Source: Neostapfia colusana | Taxonomy: Eukaryota; Streptophyta; Magnoliopsida; Poales; Poaceae | Length of the DNA stretch: 64,000 nt | Assembly: GCA_030760725.1 (NCBI GenBank) | Contig: JASWHV010000003.1 | Span: 112,376,153-112,440,152, forward strand | Reading direction: 5' to 3' | Part shown: in pieces, positions 21,850 to 32,816 of the stretch | Position numbering within the stretch: position 1 is the first letter of the stretch | Layout of the letters: every line of letters begins with the position of its first letter | Program-made: the position numbers and the translations under genes | The notes under the pieces: generated by a model | Databases searched by the model: none | What the model was told of the DNA's origin: nothing | The model's input: the letters and a program-made list of their open reading frames with translations, nothing else

Positions 21850-22258
21850 CAAATGGAGAAAGAACTATGGAAATGGAGAAAGAACTATAGAAACGGAGAA
21901 AGAACTATATAAATGGAGAAAGAACCATAGAAATGGAGAAAAGAACCATAGAAATGGAGAAAGAACCATAGAAATGGAGGAAGGAACCATAGAAATGGAG
22001 AAAGAACCATAGAAATGGAGGAAGGAACCATAGAAATGGAGGAAAACCACAGAAATGGAGAAGGGAATATAGAAATGGAGAATGGGGCACAGAAATGGAG
22101 AAGGGCAATGTAGAAATGGAGAATGGAACATAGAAATGGAGAGGGGAATGTAGAAATGGAGAATGGGACATAGAAATGGAGAAGGGAATGTAGAAATGGA
22201 GAATGGGACATAGAAATAAAGAGGGGAATGTAGAAATGGAGCAAGTGACATAGAAATG
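21850..22258 (+). repeat. 20-bp minisatellite in gypsy A 5' LTR
   Basis: About 20 units of AGAAATGGAGA plus a variable 9-mer, more units than the copy at 625-870. Homologous array at 32878-33297. Confidence 0.9.
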
Positions 22259-22489
22259 GTAAGGAATGGGAAAAAGATAGCCGAAATAAGCCATTCCCGA
22301 ATTTCCCCAAATGTCCCCCAAAATTTCCAAATTCCCCAATTCCACAAAAGGGGAATTTTCTCCACATTTAGGGGGATAAAATCCCCAAGGCTGCCGCAAC
22401 CTAACTGAAAAGATATGTTTGTTGAGATCCAAAGTTGAGTTGGACTCTTATTTGAGCTCCAATTGGAGTAGGACTCCTCTTTTTCCCCT

Positions 22490-22497
22490 TATAAATA
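22490..22497 (+). promoter_or_regulatory. Gypsy A LTR TATA box
   Basis: TATAAATA in CCCCTTATAAATATAACCC, conserved in the 3' LTR at about 33521. It lies about 230 bp downstream of the minisatellite. Confidence 0.65.
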
Positions 22498-24694
22498 TAA
22501 CCCCCACCCCCTTGGCCGACTCCTCTCTATTTTGGACGTCCTCCCCCTGCTGCCAAGACCCCTTCCTTGCTGCCAAGTTGCCAAGTCCCCCCCCACCTTG
22601 CCGGAATTTGGCCGCAGTCGAGCCCCGTCGAGCCCCGCCGTCGCCGTCACTGGAGAAGACGCCCGACGATCTGTCCTACCAATATTTTCCATAGAGAAAT
22701 TCTCTACTGCTGCCATTGCTAGGAGGAAGGCCCTGCCACCAAAAGGAAGTGAGGTAGATCCCCATTACCCATCTTACAATGTCGTCGTTGTTTCTACGCA
22801 TCCGTTTTCTTCACCCCCTTCGAGCAGAAACTTTTACGTGTGGACAGACCGTGTTTTGATCGGTTTTTGACAGTGGAATTGATCTAGATCTTGAGTCAAG
22901 ATCATCACCACGTCCACACTTCATCCCAGCACCCTTGTTCATCATGGAACCCCATGAAATCCCGTTAAAATATGCAAAACACGTACAAACTGGATTAATA
23001 AAACAACACCGTAGGATTTGCATTCATCTACCCCATTGCATCTTGAGTAAAGTTTGTGCATGATGTTTTGATTGCTGTAAATTTTGTATGTGTGTGATCG
23101 TGAGTAGAAGAACAAGCTCAAGAGGCCATCTACGAGGAACTACAGCACCAAGACTTCGAGATGCTCGAACATCAAGAACCACGGGAGCAAGGCAAGTGCC
23201 CCTTGACCATATTGATCCCATGTTTTGATACTATTTTGTTTGCGAAAACGTGTGTGCTTGAGTCAACTTGATGGGATACCCTTTTATAGGAGTTTACTAG
23301 TTTTGTTAACCATCCTTGTCGTCGGGAAAGTTGATGGGTCGGGTATGGTCGTTTATTTCCCTTTTTGCTTCGCTTAATCAACGGGATACGGGAAGTTGAA
23401 TTAAAACATGTCTAGCTACTGCACTCGTATGAATAATGATGATGAGAACTTGATGATGATAATGAGCATGGAATCGGGGAGATCTAGGCAAGCTTGGTTC
23501 GTGGATGTTGCTGAATGAGATGGTGGTTTACTTGCCGTAGATCTAAGGACCGGTTCATGCGAGAATATGCCAGGAAAACAGTGCCACCACAAGGCCAAGT
23601 ATGGGTGCGGCTTAGCTGATTAATTAGGTGTGTTGCTAGCTTGTTATGGACCGTGGATGGTGCGGGGAATAGGATTGGAGGAGGACTGCCCTAGGAACTG
23701 CATGGCACAAGAGGGGGCCCGTGGGTGGGAGAATGGTGATTCGAGCCTGCCGGTGAAACCTCAGTGAGTCCATACATCTAGTAGCCCCTTTGTAAAGGCT
23801 ATTTTGTGATCTCTTGGCCATACACCGACGATTGTGTACTGGTATAATGGAGGTTCTGCAGTTGCCGATGGGCGATGAAATCATGAATTTGTGGGTAAAG
23901 TGGTGCCACCTCTGTAGAGTGTAAAACTATCATGATAGCCGTGCTTCCGGTCACAAGCACCTGGCCAACTTCCATGATTAGAGGGAAAACTTGGGATGGT
24001 TATTCGGTATGGTTATGGTATGGTCATTGGGATTGGTTTTGGGACTGTTTTGAGTCATGATAATGAGTTTGGTTTCGGTTATATGAATATGAGATGGTTA
24101 TGAATGTTTATGAGAATGAGATGAACTTGAGAAAGATTAATGGCTGAATGAGACTTGATAAGTGGTGAATTATGATGAGAAAATGTTGCTGAATTACTTG
24201 GTCATGTTGGGATAAATTTCACTTAGAAATAGTTGCTGTTTTTATCATGTTTGTGAAATAAAATTTGCTTGCTGCAATGAGCCTTTTTATTCCCTACCTT
24301 GTTGTAAGCTACATGTCATACTTTTCCCGCACTTGCTGAGTACGACATGTACTCACCCTTGCATTATCACATAAACATCAACAATAGGAGAAGAGTACTT
24401 CGAGGACCATGTGGAGTACTAGGTGTGCGAACTACCGTCAACATGACTGTGGAGTTGAAGATGGAGCCTGCTGCTATTTAGTTATTTCCGCTGTCGCTTA
24501 GAGACTTCCGCTGCAAGAATAAGTTGGAGATTCATGAGTGAGACAATGAGTCAATGTTATAAAGTACTTAAACACTATTTATTTATGGTTATATTCTGAA
24601 TTCAATTTGTGGATTACATGTGTATGTGTGATGAACATCCTGGGCACACATATGCATTAACTTGTTTCTGTTTTCGGAACCGGGTGTCACAGAT

Positions 24695-24707
24695 TGGTAT
24701 CAGAGCC
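24695..24707 (+). other. Gypsy A primer-binding site
   Basis: TGGTATCAGAGCC starts 3 bp after the LTR end and is complementary to initiator tRNA-Met. The following 24708-24959 is a short untranslated leader with no gene. Confidence 0.9.
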
Positions 24708-24959
24708 ACGTTGACCGTAGAACGCAAGCCTAGGTAGAATGGACACTCTAAAACACATAGGAACACCCCTCTAAACTGTTATTTTCGAAAATTGCTTGCT
24801 GCTGCACTTTACTCGTCAATTCAGCCACCGCAAAGTGCTATTTTCAGCCCCTCTTTTCTCTTCTTTTGGACAGCAACACTTTTGCTTTCTTGCTCCATAG
24901 TTTCTAAAGTTTTGGATTTATTTCTTCCTTCTCTAAAGTTTCTCATGTCTTATTTATAG

Positions 24960-25793
24960 ATGCCGGTGACCAGGAGCACAGCACGCATAAGAGCTTGTCC
25001 ACCACCACGTGGTAGTGCTTTTAACCCCATTGAGGTGTCCGATGGACCATATTGGGAAGAAGTGAAGACGGAACCTCATGATGAAGATGAAGTCAATAGC
25101 TATATGCATGAGGAAGAGGACCCGGAAGTGGTGGAACCATTCGAAGACGATATGGAGGATGATCCACAAGAACAGCATTGGTACGCACCTCAGGAGGAGT
25201 TCCACGCGGGCTTACACCCCGTGGAGCCTCATGAAACTATGACGGGAGGAGATGAACCCGAGGAGGAGCCACCCCTTGATGAGACCAATAATGAAGGTGA
25301 TGAATGGGTCAACCATTCAGTTCAAGAATTTTGGTCCGACGGAACGGAAGGAGGACACACATCCAGGGAGCTCAAAGAATTTTTGGATTGCTGCAGCTTA
25401 TACCCGGAGTATCTCCTCAAGAAAGTTCCTCGTCTCGGACATGAAGAGTGGAAGGCTGACATAACCATCCTATCTAACGGTAGGGTTGTCACTCGCCACT
25501 TCACACCCACATGGAGAGCAACAAGGGCTGAAGCTATCGATGATGCTGCATGGGAAGCACTCACCGGACTGTGCTACGCCTTCCATGAGCAGCTTGAGGG
25601 CACCACTTTTGAGCTGCACCCGTGTCGGAAGAGTGGCACAAGGGAGATCGTTGGACCCCATGTAACAGCCTTTTCCAACCCACAAGCTGTTGACAAGTCT
25701 CAGAAGTTGCTCGTGGAGTTAGGAAACCGCTATGCAAGCGCACAAGAAGAGATCCGTTACCTCCGCAAGAAGCTGTATTTGCTGGAGAAATAA
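24960..25793 (+). CDS. Acidic gag-region ORF of gypsy A
   Basis: 277 residues from an ATG at 24960 to TAA at 25793, uninterrupted. It sits where gag belongs, about 250 bp after the PBS. The N-terminal third is very acidic (Glu/Asp runs, residues about 25-115), a globular part follows (about 120-240), and the C-terminus is a short coiled coil (QKLLVELGNRYASAQEEIRY). No capsid motif or zinc knuckle is visible. It may be the N-terminal portion of a Del-type gag truncated by the deletion that follows, or a separate accessory protein. An open frame in an otherwise decayed element is noteworthy. Function unknown. Confidence 0.6.
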   Translation: MPVTRSTARIRACPPPRGSAFNPIEVSDGPYWEEVKTEPHDEDEVNSYMHEEEDPEVVEPFEDDMEDDPQEQHWYAPQEEFHAGLHPVEPHETMTGGDEPEEEPPLDETNNEGDEWVNHSVQEFWSDGTEGGHTSRELKEFLDCCSLYPEYLLKKVPRLGHEEWKADITILSNGRVVTRHFTPTWRATRAEAIDDAAWEALTGLCYAFHEQLEGTTFELHPCRKSGTREIVGPHVTAFSNPQAVDKSQKLLVELGNRYASAQEEIRYLRKKLYLLEK

Positions 25794-26253
25794 GAGGAGA
25801 CTCGTGCTAATGTGGGAGCAAATGGAGCACCAGCGTCATCTATCCCTACATGGACAGCCGACTCACCATGGTGTGCGCCCATGTATGGACCACCCCCGTC
25901 ACACGGCGAGAACAGCACCGGTTCACATGATTAAGTATAGGATTCCCATTGAATAAGCTGTAATAGGAACGTTTAGATTATAGTAGCTTGAATAAGAGTG
26001 GTGTGCTGAAATTTTTGTGATGATTGCTTGGTTTGTGTGCTGATGTGAGTTGTGGGACGCTTCGGCGAATGTCCACATCCACACATAGTAGAGAGATGTG
26101 AGATGCTTCGGCACGTGTTCACATCCTCATATAGGCTGAAATTAATGAAAGAAGTTGCTTAGTTCAAACACCTTGATGCATATAGTTGGGAAATCACTTA
26201 TTTCAATTCTGAATTCTATCCGAAAGTAAGCCTTAAAATAAGGGGGGTAGACT
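25794..26253 (+). other. Deletion scar: gag nucleocapsid and protease active site missing
   Basis: Only 460 bp separate the acidic ORF from the end of protease. In related elements this interval holds the rest of gag, a zinc knuckle and the DTG/DSG-type protease start. Here there are only short frames interrupted by stops. A deletion of over 1 kb is inferred. Confidence 0.6.
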
Positions 26254-26971
26254 TTCTTGCCAACCTTATTGTCTTGGATTCCCAAGGGATTGATATAATA
26301 CTTGGAATGGATTGGTTAAGCAAGCACAACGGAGTGATTCAATGTGTTGAGAGGAGCGTGCAGTTGACAAATGAGCACGGTACTCGTATTGAGTTCGAGT
26401 CAGCCCAACCGGCAACCGAGAAGGCAGCATTGAACCACGTCAAAGAAGCAACATTGGAAAGTATTCCGGTGGTTCAAGAATTTTCAGATGTGTTCCCGGA
26501 AGAACTTCCAGGCATGCCACCTGACCGGGACATTGAATTTGCCATTGATTTAGTACCTGGAACTGCACCTACAGTGAAAAGGCCATATAGGATGCCCGCT
26601 AATGAACTAGTGGAACTTAAGAAGCAAATTCAGGAGCAGCTAGAAAAGAGTTTTATACGACCAAGCTCGTCACCATGGGGAGCCACCGTGCTCTTCATAG
26701 ACAAGAAGGTTGGGACCCAAAGGATGTGTGTGGATTATAGGTCTCTCAATGAGGTGACGATCAAGAATAAATACCCGCAGCCCTGTATAGAGGACTTGTT
26801 CGACCAAATGAAAGGTGCCCGAATTTTCTCCAAGATTGATCTTCGGTCGGGATACTTCCAGCTGAAGATTAAGCCCTCCGACATACCCAAGATAGCATTT
26901 CGAACACGGTATGGTTCGTATGAATATACCGTTATGTCTTTTGGGTTAAAGAATGCACCCGTATACTTTAT
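26254..26971 (+). pseudogene. Gypsy A protease end and reverse transcriptase N-terminal half
   Basis: It opens with the C-terminal protease block IDIILGMDWLSKHNGVI, then the linker, then RT: DIEFAIDLVPG, YRMPANELVELKKQ, the FIRPSSSPWGA block, MCVDYRSLNEVTIKNKYP, and KIDLRSGYFQLKI with the first catalytic Asp. The frame is open until the solo LTR cuts it within the YF-M-YLMN block at TSD TTTAT (26967-26971). The remainder continues at 30416. Confidence 0.9.
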
Positions 26972-28647
26972 TGTCACACCCGGTTTTTCCGAAGAAACAA
27001 CCAAGTGAATATCACATGTATGCCAGGATCATTTTCTCATACATGTGATGACAAATAGTGAAGCATCATTTATTACAAGCCAGGTGTTGAATATAAATAA
27101 GTCTTACATAGTAAATGTCTCGATGGACAATAATAAGTTCATCACAAGTAAATAAACTAGCAGCGGAATATTATTCTTTAGGGCTCCATCACAGGCGTTG
27201 CCCGGGGGTCTTCATGAACCTAAAATCCTTCCTCGGGTCCAAAGTCTTGGTCATTATACACCACCTCATTATCTTGACCTGAGCAGCAATATAAACCAAC
27301 AAATATGCAAGGTTGAGTACCAATGGCACTCAGCAAGTGTGGGAAAATCATATCATGCATGGCTAGAACAAGGAGAGGTTGAACTCATGGTTAAAGCACT
27401 ACGCAATTAACACCTATCACCTTAGCTTATTAAGCACCTACATTACTACAGAGGTAAAATGGTCCCAATCTCCCAACCCATTATCATAATCCAATAACCA
27501 TAACATCATTTCCAATGTTAAGCTCCCCGCTTAACTTCCAAAACCATCAATCCTCTAATCATGAATAAGTCCAGGCCGCTCTTAACCGTGAGCACGGCTG
27601 TCAAGACAGTTTTGACTCTGCAGAGTTTGTACCACTGTACCCACAAGTAGTGATTTCATCCCCCGTTGCCGGGTGGACTAAAAGAACCTCCATTATGCCA
27701 GTGGCTACGATCCACATTCACACTTCCCAGGTGTGTAGCCAGGAGATCACTACGAAGCCTTTACAAAGGGATTCCCGACGAGCGTGGGCCCACTGAGGTT
27801 TCACCCCTAACAGCATACAAGAGGTTCCAACCCCGCTGCAGTGGCCCCCTCTTGAGCCTTGCAGTTCATATGGTAGTCCAGCTGACACCTACTCCCCGCA
27901 CCATCCAACACACCCATACTACGCCGGGGATACACCTAATTAATTGGCCAAGCTGCCCATCTCAGCATGTGGTTGGCACTGTAAAGCCGGGTTACATGCT
28001 CCATGAACCGGTCCTTAGGATCCAGACAAGTACTAAACACAAACCCAAGTCTCGTGCACCCAGCACACAACCAAAACATCCAACTTGCCTTGATCCCTAC
28101 CTCTACATAATTCACAATGTCTCATTCAAGAGTATGGTAATATAAACTGATGATCTCATTTCCCAAATATCCCATTCTAAGTATGGCTAAGCAAATGCAT
28201 GTAAATAAATGACATGACAAAAATAAATCCCAACCCAAGCTTCAAGGAAACAAGGTAATGCAATTCTAGGGAAACTTCCTAGCATGGGTTTCATATTTAA
28301 CTTGACAATGCAAATAATTCTATCTACACATCCTAGCATAGGATCAAAGTGGTCAAGGACACTTGCCTCCTTCTTGCTGCTCTTGAAATGGGTAGTCCTG
28401 ATCTTGGAAAGGAATAACTTGCTCTTGAACAGGTTCTACTCATACCATCACACATAGCAAAAGAAAAACAACAATCATAAGACATAGTTCACACTTCTAC
28501 TTCATACAAACCACACATTCACATTTATAAAAGTTCTTTACCATTATATGTGTTGTGGTTACTTTATGTGTTGATCTGTGGCTTGCACACACTTTTATTT
28601 ATATGTGTATGATTCCTACTTTGGTGTTCATATTTATACTTACATAC

Positions 28648-28686
<39 letters not shown>

Positions 28687-30410
28687 TTCAGTTTTTAAAT
28701 AAATTCCTTATATTAAACTACCAAGTATGTAAGAAAAGTATTTTTCTTCTCCATATGTGCCTTCATAATTTCTATCAACCCTAAACTGAATTCTTTGGAT
28801 TTTAGAAACTCCATTTATCTTTTACTAGTTGCTATATTTTCAGATTTATATTCCTATGCATAATTGTGTATTTTATTATGAAACTAGTAATACACATCAT
28901 CTAAACAGTATAGGTTTTGGCCCTAAATAATTTAATAACACATTTTGACCTTGGCCTCTGATGTAAACTATTTCATAATTATTTTCCCTTTTTTTCTATA
29001 GCTATTCTTTACTTAAAAATGTGTCCCTATACTAAATAATGTGAATAATTAATGAAACAAATTCATTTCAGCCCAAAAATATATTTTTAGCTCACTCCAA
29101 AGTTTTCTAAGTACTGAGACAGTTTTTAATTAATTTTGACAATTATGTTTGTCCCCCTTTTTAATTTTTAAACACTAGTTACATATTCAATTTTCTAAAT
29201 TAAATACTAAACAGGGCTAAAATAATGAATTCACCCCATTACAGGGTCTATAATATTATTTTCATAATTTCCAGGGGTCTAGCTACACTTATCAGAGGTG
29301 TTTTTCCTATTTTTTATTAAGTCCAGGGGCTAAAAGTGATTTTTAAATGAATTTACATGATTTTCTGGAGTTCCGGGGGCTAGATCTGAAGTTTCCAGGG
29401 CTAGCTCTCAATTCCAGAGAACCCCAGGGGGTAGTACGTAAGAATTCCAGTCTTTATAATGCGGGGCTGACGTGGACCGTCCGATTTTAAACCGACGGCT
29501 GAGATTATAACATCGAACCGGTACGCGGGGTTTTAAAGTCTACCGTGCGATTTAAAATAAACGGCGCACAAGCGGCCACGTCGCTCCGATCGAGCGCGGG
29601 CGGCGCTGCCGGCGGCGCACGGCGGCGGGAAGCGGCGATCTCGCCGGAAAGTTTCGGATCCTCGAGAATTCTGCCTAGAACTGTGATCTTATGGCCTAGA
29701 TCGGTAGAGAGGAGGTCAGGGATCTCACCTCGGGGGTTTTCTCGAGCTCGGGAGTCCTGGAAAGTGCTCGGCGGTGAGGTCCGAGGCAGAACCACGGCGA
29801 AGCTCGTCGGCGCTGGATTTACACCGTAAGTCTCCGAGTTTTCTGCACCTGCAAAGCTCCCCGGAGGCGGTGGATCAAGACCAGCGAGTTAGATCAGAGT
29901 TTCCGAGCTTAGATCGGCCAGAATTCACCGGCGAAGTCTCGGTGCTCACCGGAGTAAAAATCGGCGATCGCGTGGGAAAAACCGATCGGGGCTAGGGTTT
30001 TTATATCCGGGGGAGGGCGGTGGGTCAGTTGTGATCGAGTTGGATTCTTCTAGGACCGGAATTCGGCTGAGGAACGCGGTTTTTCGATCGGTTAAGATCG
30101 CGCGCGCGGGAGAGAGTCCGGGGTCGCGGGGTTGGGGATGACAGGTGGGTCCCACCTGTCTGTGTGAGAGACAGCGCGGGCGCGCGGGGGCGGGCTGGCG
30201 CGGGGAAACTGGGCCGGCTGGCGGGTTTCGGCCCACTGGCCGGTTTTTTTCCCGTTTCTCTTTTTCTTTTTCCATTTCTTTTCTGTTTTGAGTATAATTT
30301 GAATTCCAGTTTGAATTTGAATTTTTGCAAAACATGCAACACGTCCAAAAAATTTTAAATTCCCCCCTGAACATGGTTTAGAGTTTTGAATCAAAATTTA
30401 GGGTGTTACA
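26972..30410 (-). mobile_element. Solo LTR of a second large gypsy family, inserted in RT
   Basis: 3439 bp with ends TGTCACACCC and GGGTGTTACA; on the minus strand it reads TGTAACACCC...GGGTGTGACA, the usual gypsy LTR termini. The 5-bp TSD TTTAT flanks it (26967-26971, 30411-30415), and removing it restores the RT frame. No PBS, PPT or coding domain is inside, so it is a solo LTR. Minus-strand sequence around 27560-27660 resembles the AT-rich part of the gypsy A LTR (the GTGGGTAAAGTGGTGCC region), indicating a related family. ORFs at 29.5-30.4 kb are GC-rich leader artefacts. Confidence 0.85.
28649..28676. repeat. (AT)n microsatellite
   Basis: A run of about 13 AT dinucleotides followed by GTGTGTGTGT, in the AT-rich part of the solo LTR. 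Confidence 0.9.
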
Positions 30411-32816
30411 TTTATGTACCTCATGAATAAGGTCTTCATGGAGTACTTGGACAAGTTCGTCGTGGTTTTCATCGACGATATCATGGTGTATTCGAAAAGC
30501 GAGGAAGAACACGAAGAACACTTGAGGTTGATGTTGCAGAAACTGCAGAAGCATCAATTGTATGCCAAGTTCAGCAAAAGTCAATTTTGGCTAAAGGAGA
30601 TATCGTTCCTAGGCCACATCATCTCCGAGGGAGGAGTATCGGTCGATCCCGGAAAAGTGGGAGATGTTTTAAAGTGGAACCAACCGCAGAAGGTGAGAGA
30701 TATTCGGAGTTTCCTTGGGATGGTTGGATACTACCGTCGGTTCATCAAGGATTTCTCCAAAATAGCGAAGCCTATGACTGAATTGCTAATGAAGGGAAAA
30801 GCATTTCAGTGGACACCAGTGTGCCAAGAAAGCTTTGAGGAGCTCAAGAAAAGACTAACCACAACGCCGGTTTTGGTATTGCCGGACGTGAGCAAAAGCT
30901 TTGACATATATTGTGACACATCAAGACAAGGGCCTGTATGTGTACTCATGCAATAAGGACAAGTGGTAGCCTATGCGTCGAGACAACTAAAGAAACATGA
31001 GATGTATTACCCCATACATTACTTGGAACTTGCAGCCGTGGTACATGCCTTGAAGATTTGGAGGCATTATATCCTTGGCCACCGATGTGAGATCTATACG
31101 GATCACAAAAGCCTCGAGTATATATTAATGCAAACGGATCTGAATTTGAGGCAACGTCAATGGTTGGAACTCATCAAGGATTATGATGTTGGAATCAACC
31201 ATCATCCTGGAAATGCCAATGTAGTAGCTGATGCGTTGAGCCAAAAGGGAGCATGTCACCAACTCACGGTTCGGGAGCTGCCACCCGAGCTGCGCAAGGA
31301 GTTCGAACAGTTACATCTCTGGTTCTTGAACGAGATGGAGGTGATAGAACTGAACTCCTCGCTGGAACAAGAGATACGAGATGGCCAAGCAATGGATGAG
31401 GAAATCAAGGAAAGAATCTGACAAGGCATAGAAAAGAATTTCAAGGAAGACGAAAAAGGCACGCTTTGGTTAGGAAAAATGATTTGTGTGCCTAACGTGA
31501 AGCACATCCGCGACATGATATTAAAGGAGGCCATGACTCACCTTATTCCATACATCCCGGCTGTACAAAAATGTACAAGGACCTAAAAACTTGCTATTGG
31601 TGGGATGGTATGAAAAGGGACATAGCTGAATATGTTGCCTTATGTGATACGTGCCAACGGGTGAAGGCCGAACATCAAAGACCCGGTGGACTGTTGCAGC
31701 CATTGAAAGTACCCTAGTGGAAGTGGGAAGACATCAGCATGGATTTCATCGTCGGATTGCCACGTACTCGGTCTGTTTACGACTCCATTTGGGTTATTGT
31801 GGACCGATTGACGAAAACAACCCATTTCCTTTCTGTTAGAACCACGTATCGCGTCGCAGAACTAGCCGAGCTGTATATGGAGCAAATCGTGTGTCACCAT
31901 GGAGTTCCGAAAAGGATAGTTTCAGATCGGGGTTCTCAATTTATCTCTAGGTTCTGGAAGAAGCTGCATGAAGCCATGGGTACACGACTGAATTTCAGAT
32001 CCGCTTATCACCCACAAACCGATGGACAAACTGAGAGGACAAAACAAATTTTGGAAGACATGTTGAGAGCTTACGCCTTGAAACATGGGCGTAGTTGGGA
32101 TAGGAGCTTGCCGTACGCTGAATTCTCATACAATAATAGCTACCAAGCCAGCTTGAAGATGTCACCTTTCGAAGAATTGTATGGTAGAAGGTGTAGAACG
32201 CCGCTGTTTTGGAATGAGACCGGAGAGAGCCAAGTGTTTGGACCCGAAATGCTGCAAGACACCGAGAAGCAAGTCCAAACGATACAGGTTGCTCAGTCAC
32301 GAGAAAAAGGTTATGCGGACAATAGGAGAAGAAGATTGACCTTCGAAGTGGGAGACTTCGTGTATCTTAAGGTATCGCCTATCCGAGGCCAACGACGATT
32401 CAACGTCAAAGGCAAATTAGCACCTCGCTACATCGGGCCATTCAAGATTTTGGACAAGCGAGGAGAAGTAGCCTATCAACTAGAGCTGCCAATACACCTC
32501 TCCGACGTGCATGACGTGTTTCACGTATCCCAACTCAAGAAGTGCTTAAGAGTACCGGAAGAACAAGTATTGATGGATGAGCTCGAGCTTCAAGAGGATC
32601 TGACCTACGTGGAGCATCCCGTCAGAATTTTGGACGTGAAGGAGAGGGTCACGAGGAACAAAGTGATCCGTTGGCGCAAGGTACAATGGAGCCATCACCC
32701 GAAAACCGAAATTACATGGGAGCGTGAGGAAGACCTCAAGGCAGAATTCCCTCATCTATTCTCCACTCTATCGAATCTCGAGGGCGAGATTCAGTTTAAG
32801 GGGGTAGGTTTGTAAC
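30411..32816 (+). pseudogene. Gypsy A RT C-terminal half, RNase H, integrase and chromodomain
   Basis: RT resumes at 30416 and reaches the catalytic FIDD at about 30468-30479 (Phe in place of the common Tyr, normal for this clade). RNase H follows with FDIYCDTS and EIYTDHKSLEYIL, and a TAA at about 30954-30956 inside it. A TGA at 31419, a one-base deletion near 31530 and a TAG at 31718 interrupt the HHCC integrase N-terminus (CDTCQRVKAEHQ). From 31739 the integrase core is open: MDFIVGLP, VSDRGSQF and HPQTDGQTERT supply D, D and E. It ends with the GPF/Y region and a chromodomain-like tail finishing ...FKGVGL. Four lesions make pol unusable as a whole. Confidence 0.92.
32797..32810 (+). other. 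Gypsy A polypurine tract
   Basis: TAAGGGGGTAGGTT lies immediately before the 3' LTR start at 32811. It overlaps the last pol codons. Confidence 0.85.

Larger units (their letters stand above)
21779..24691 (+). repeat. Gypsy A 5' LTR
   Basis: 2913 bp, ending GGGTGTCACA before the PBS. It contains the 20-bp minisatellite (21850-22258), TATAAATA at 22490-22497, a GC-rich leader (22500-22700), and about 2 kb of AT-rich sequence. ORFs in the minisatellite on the minus strand are low-complexity artefacts. Confidence 0.93.
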
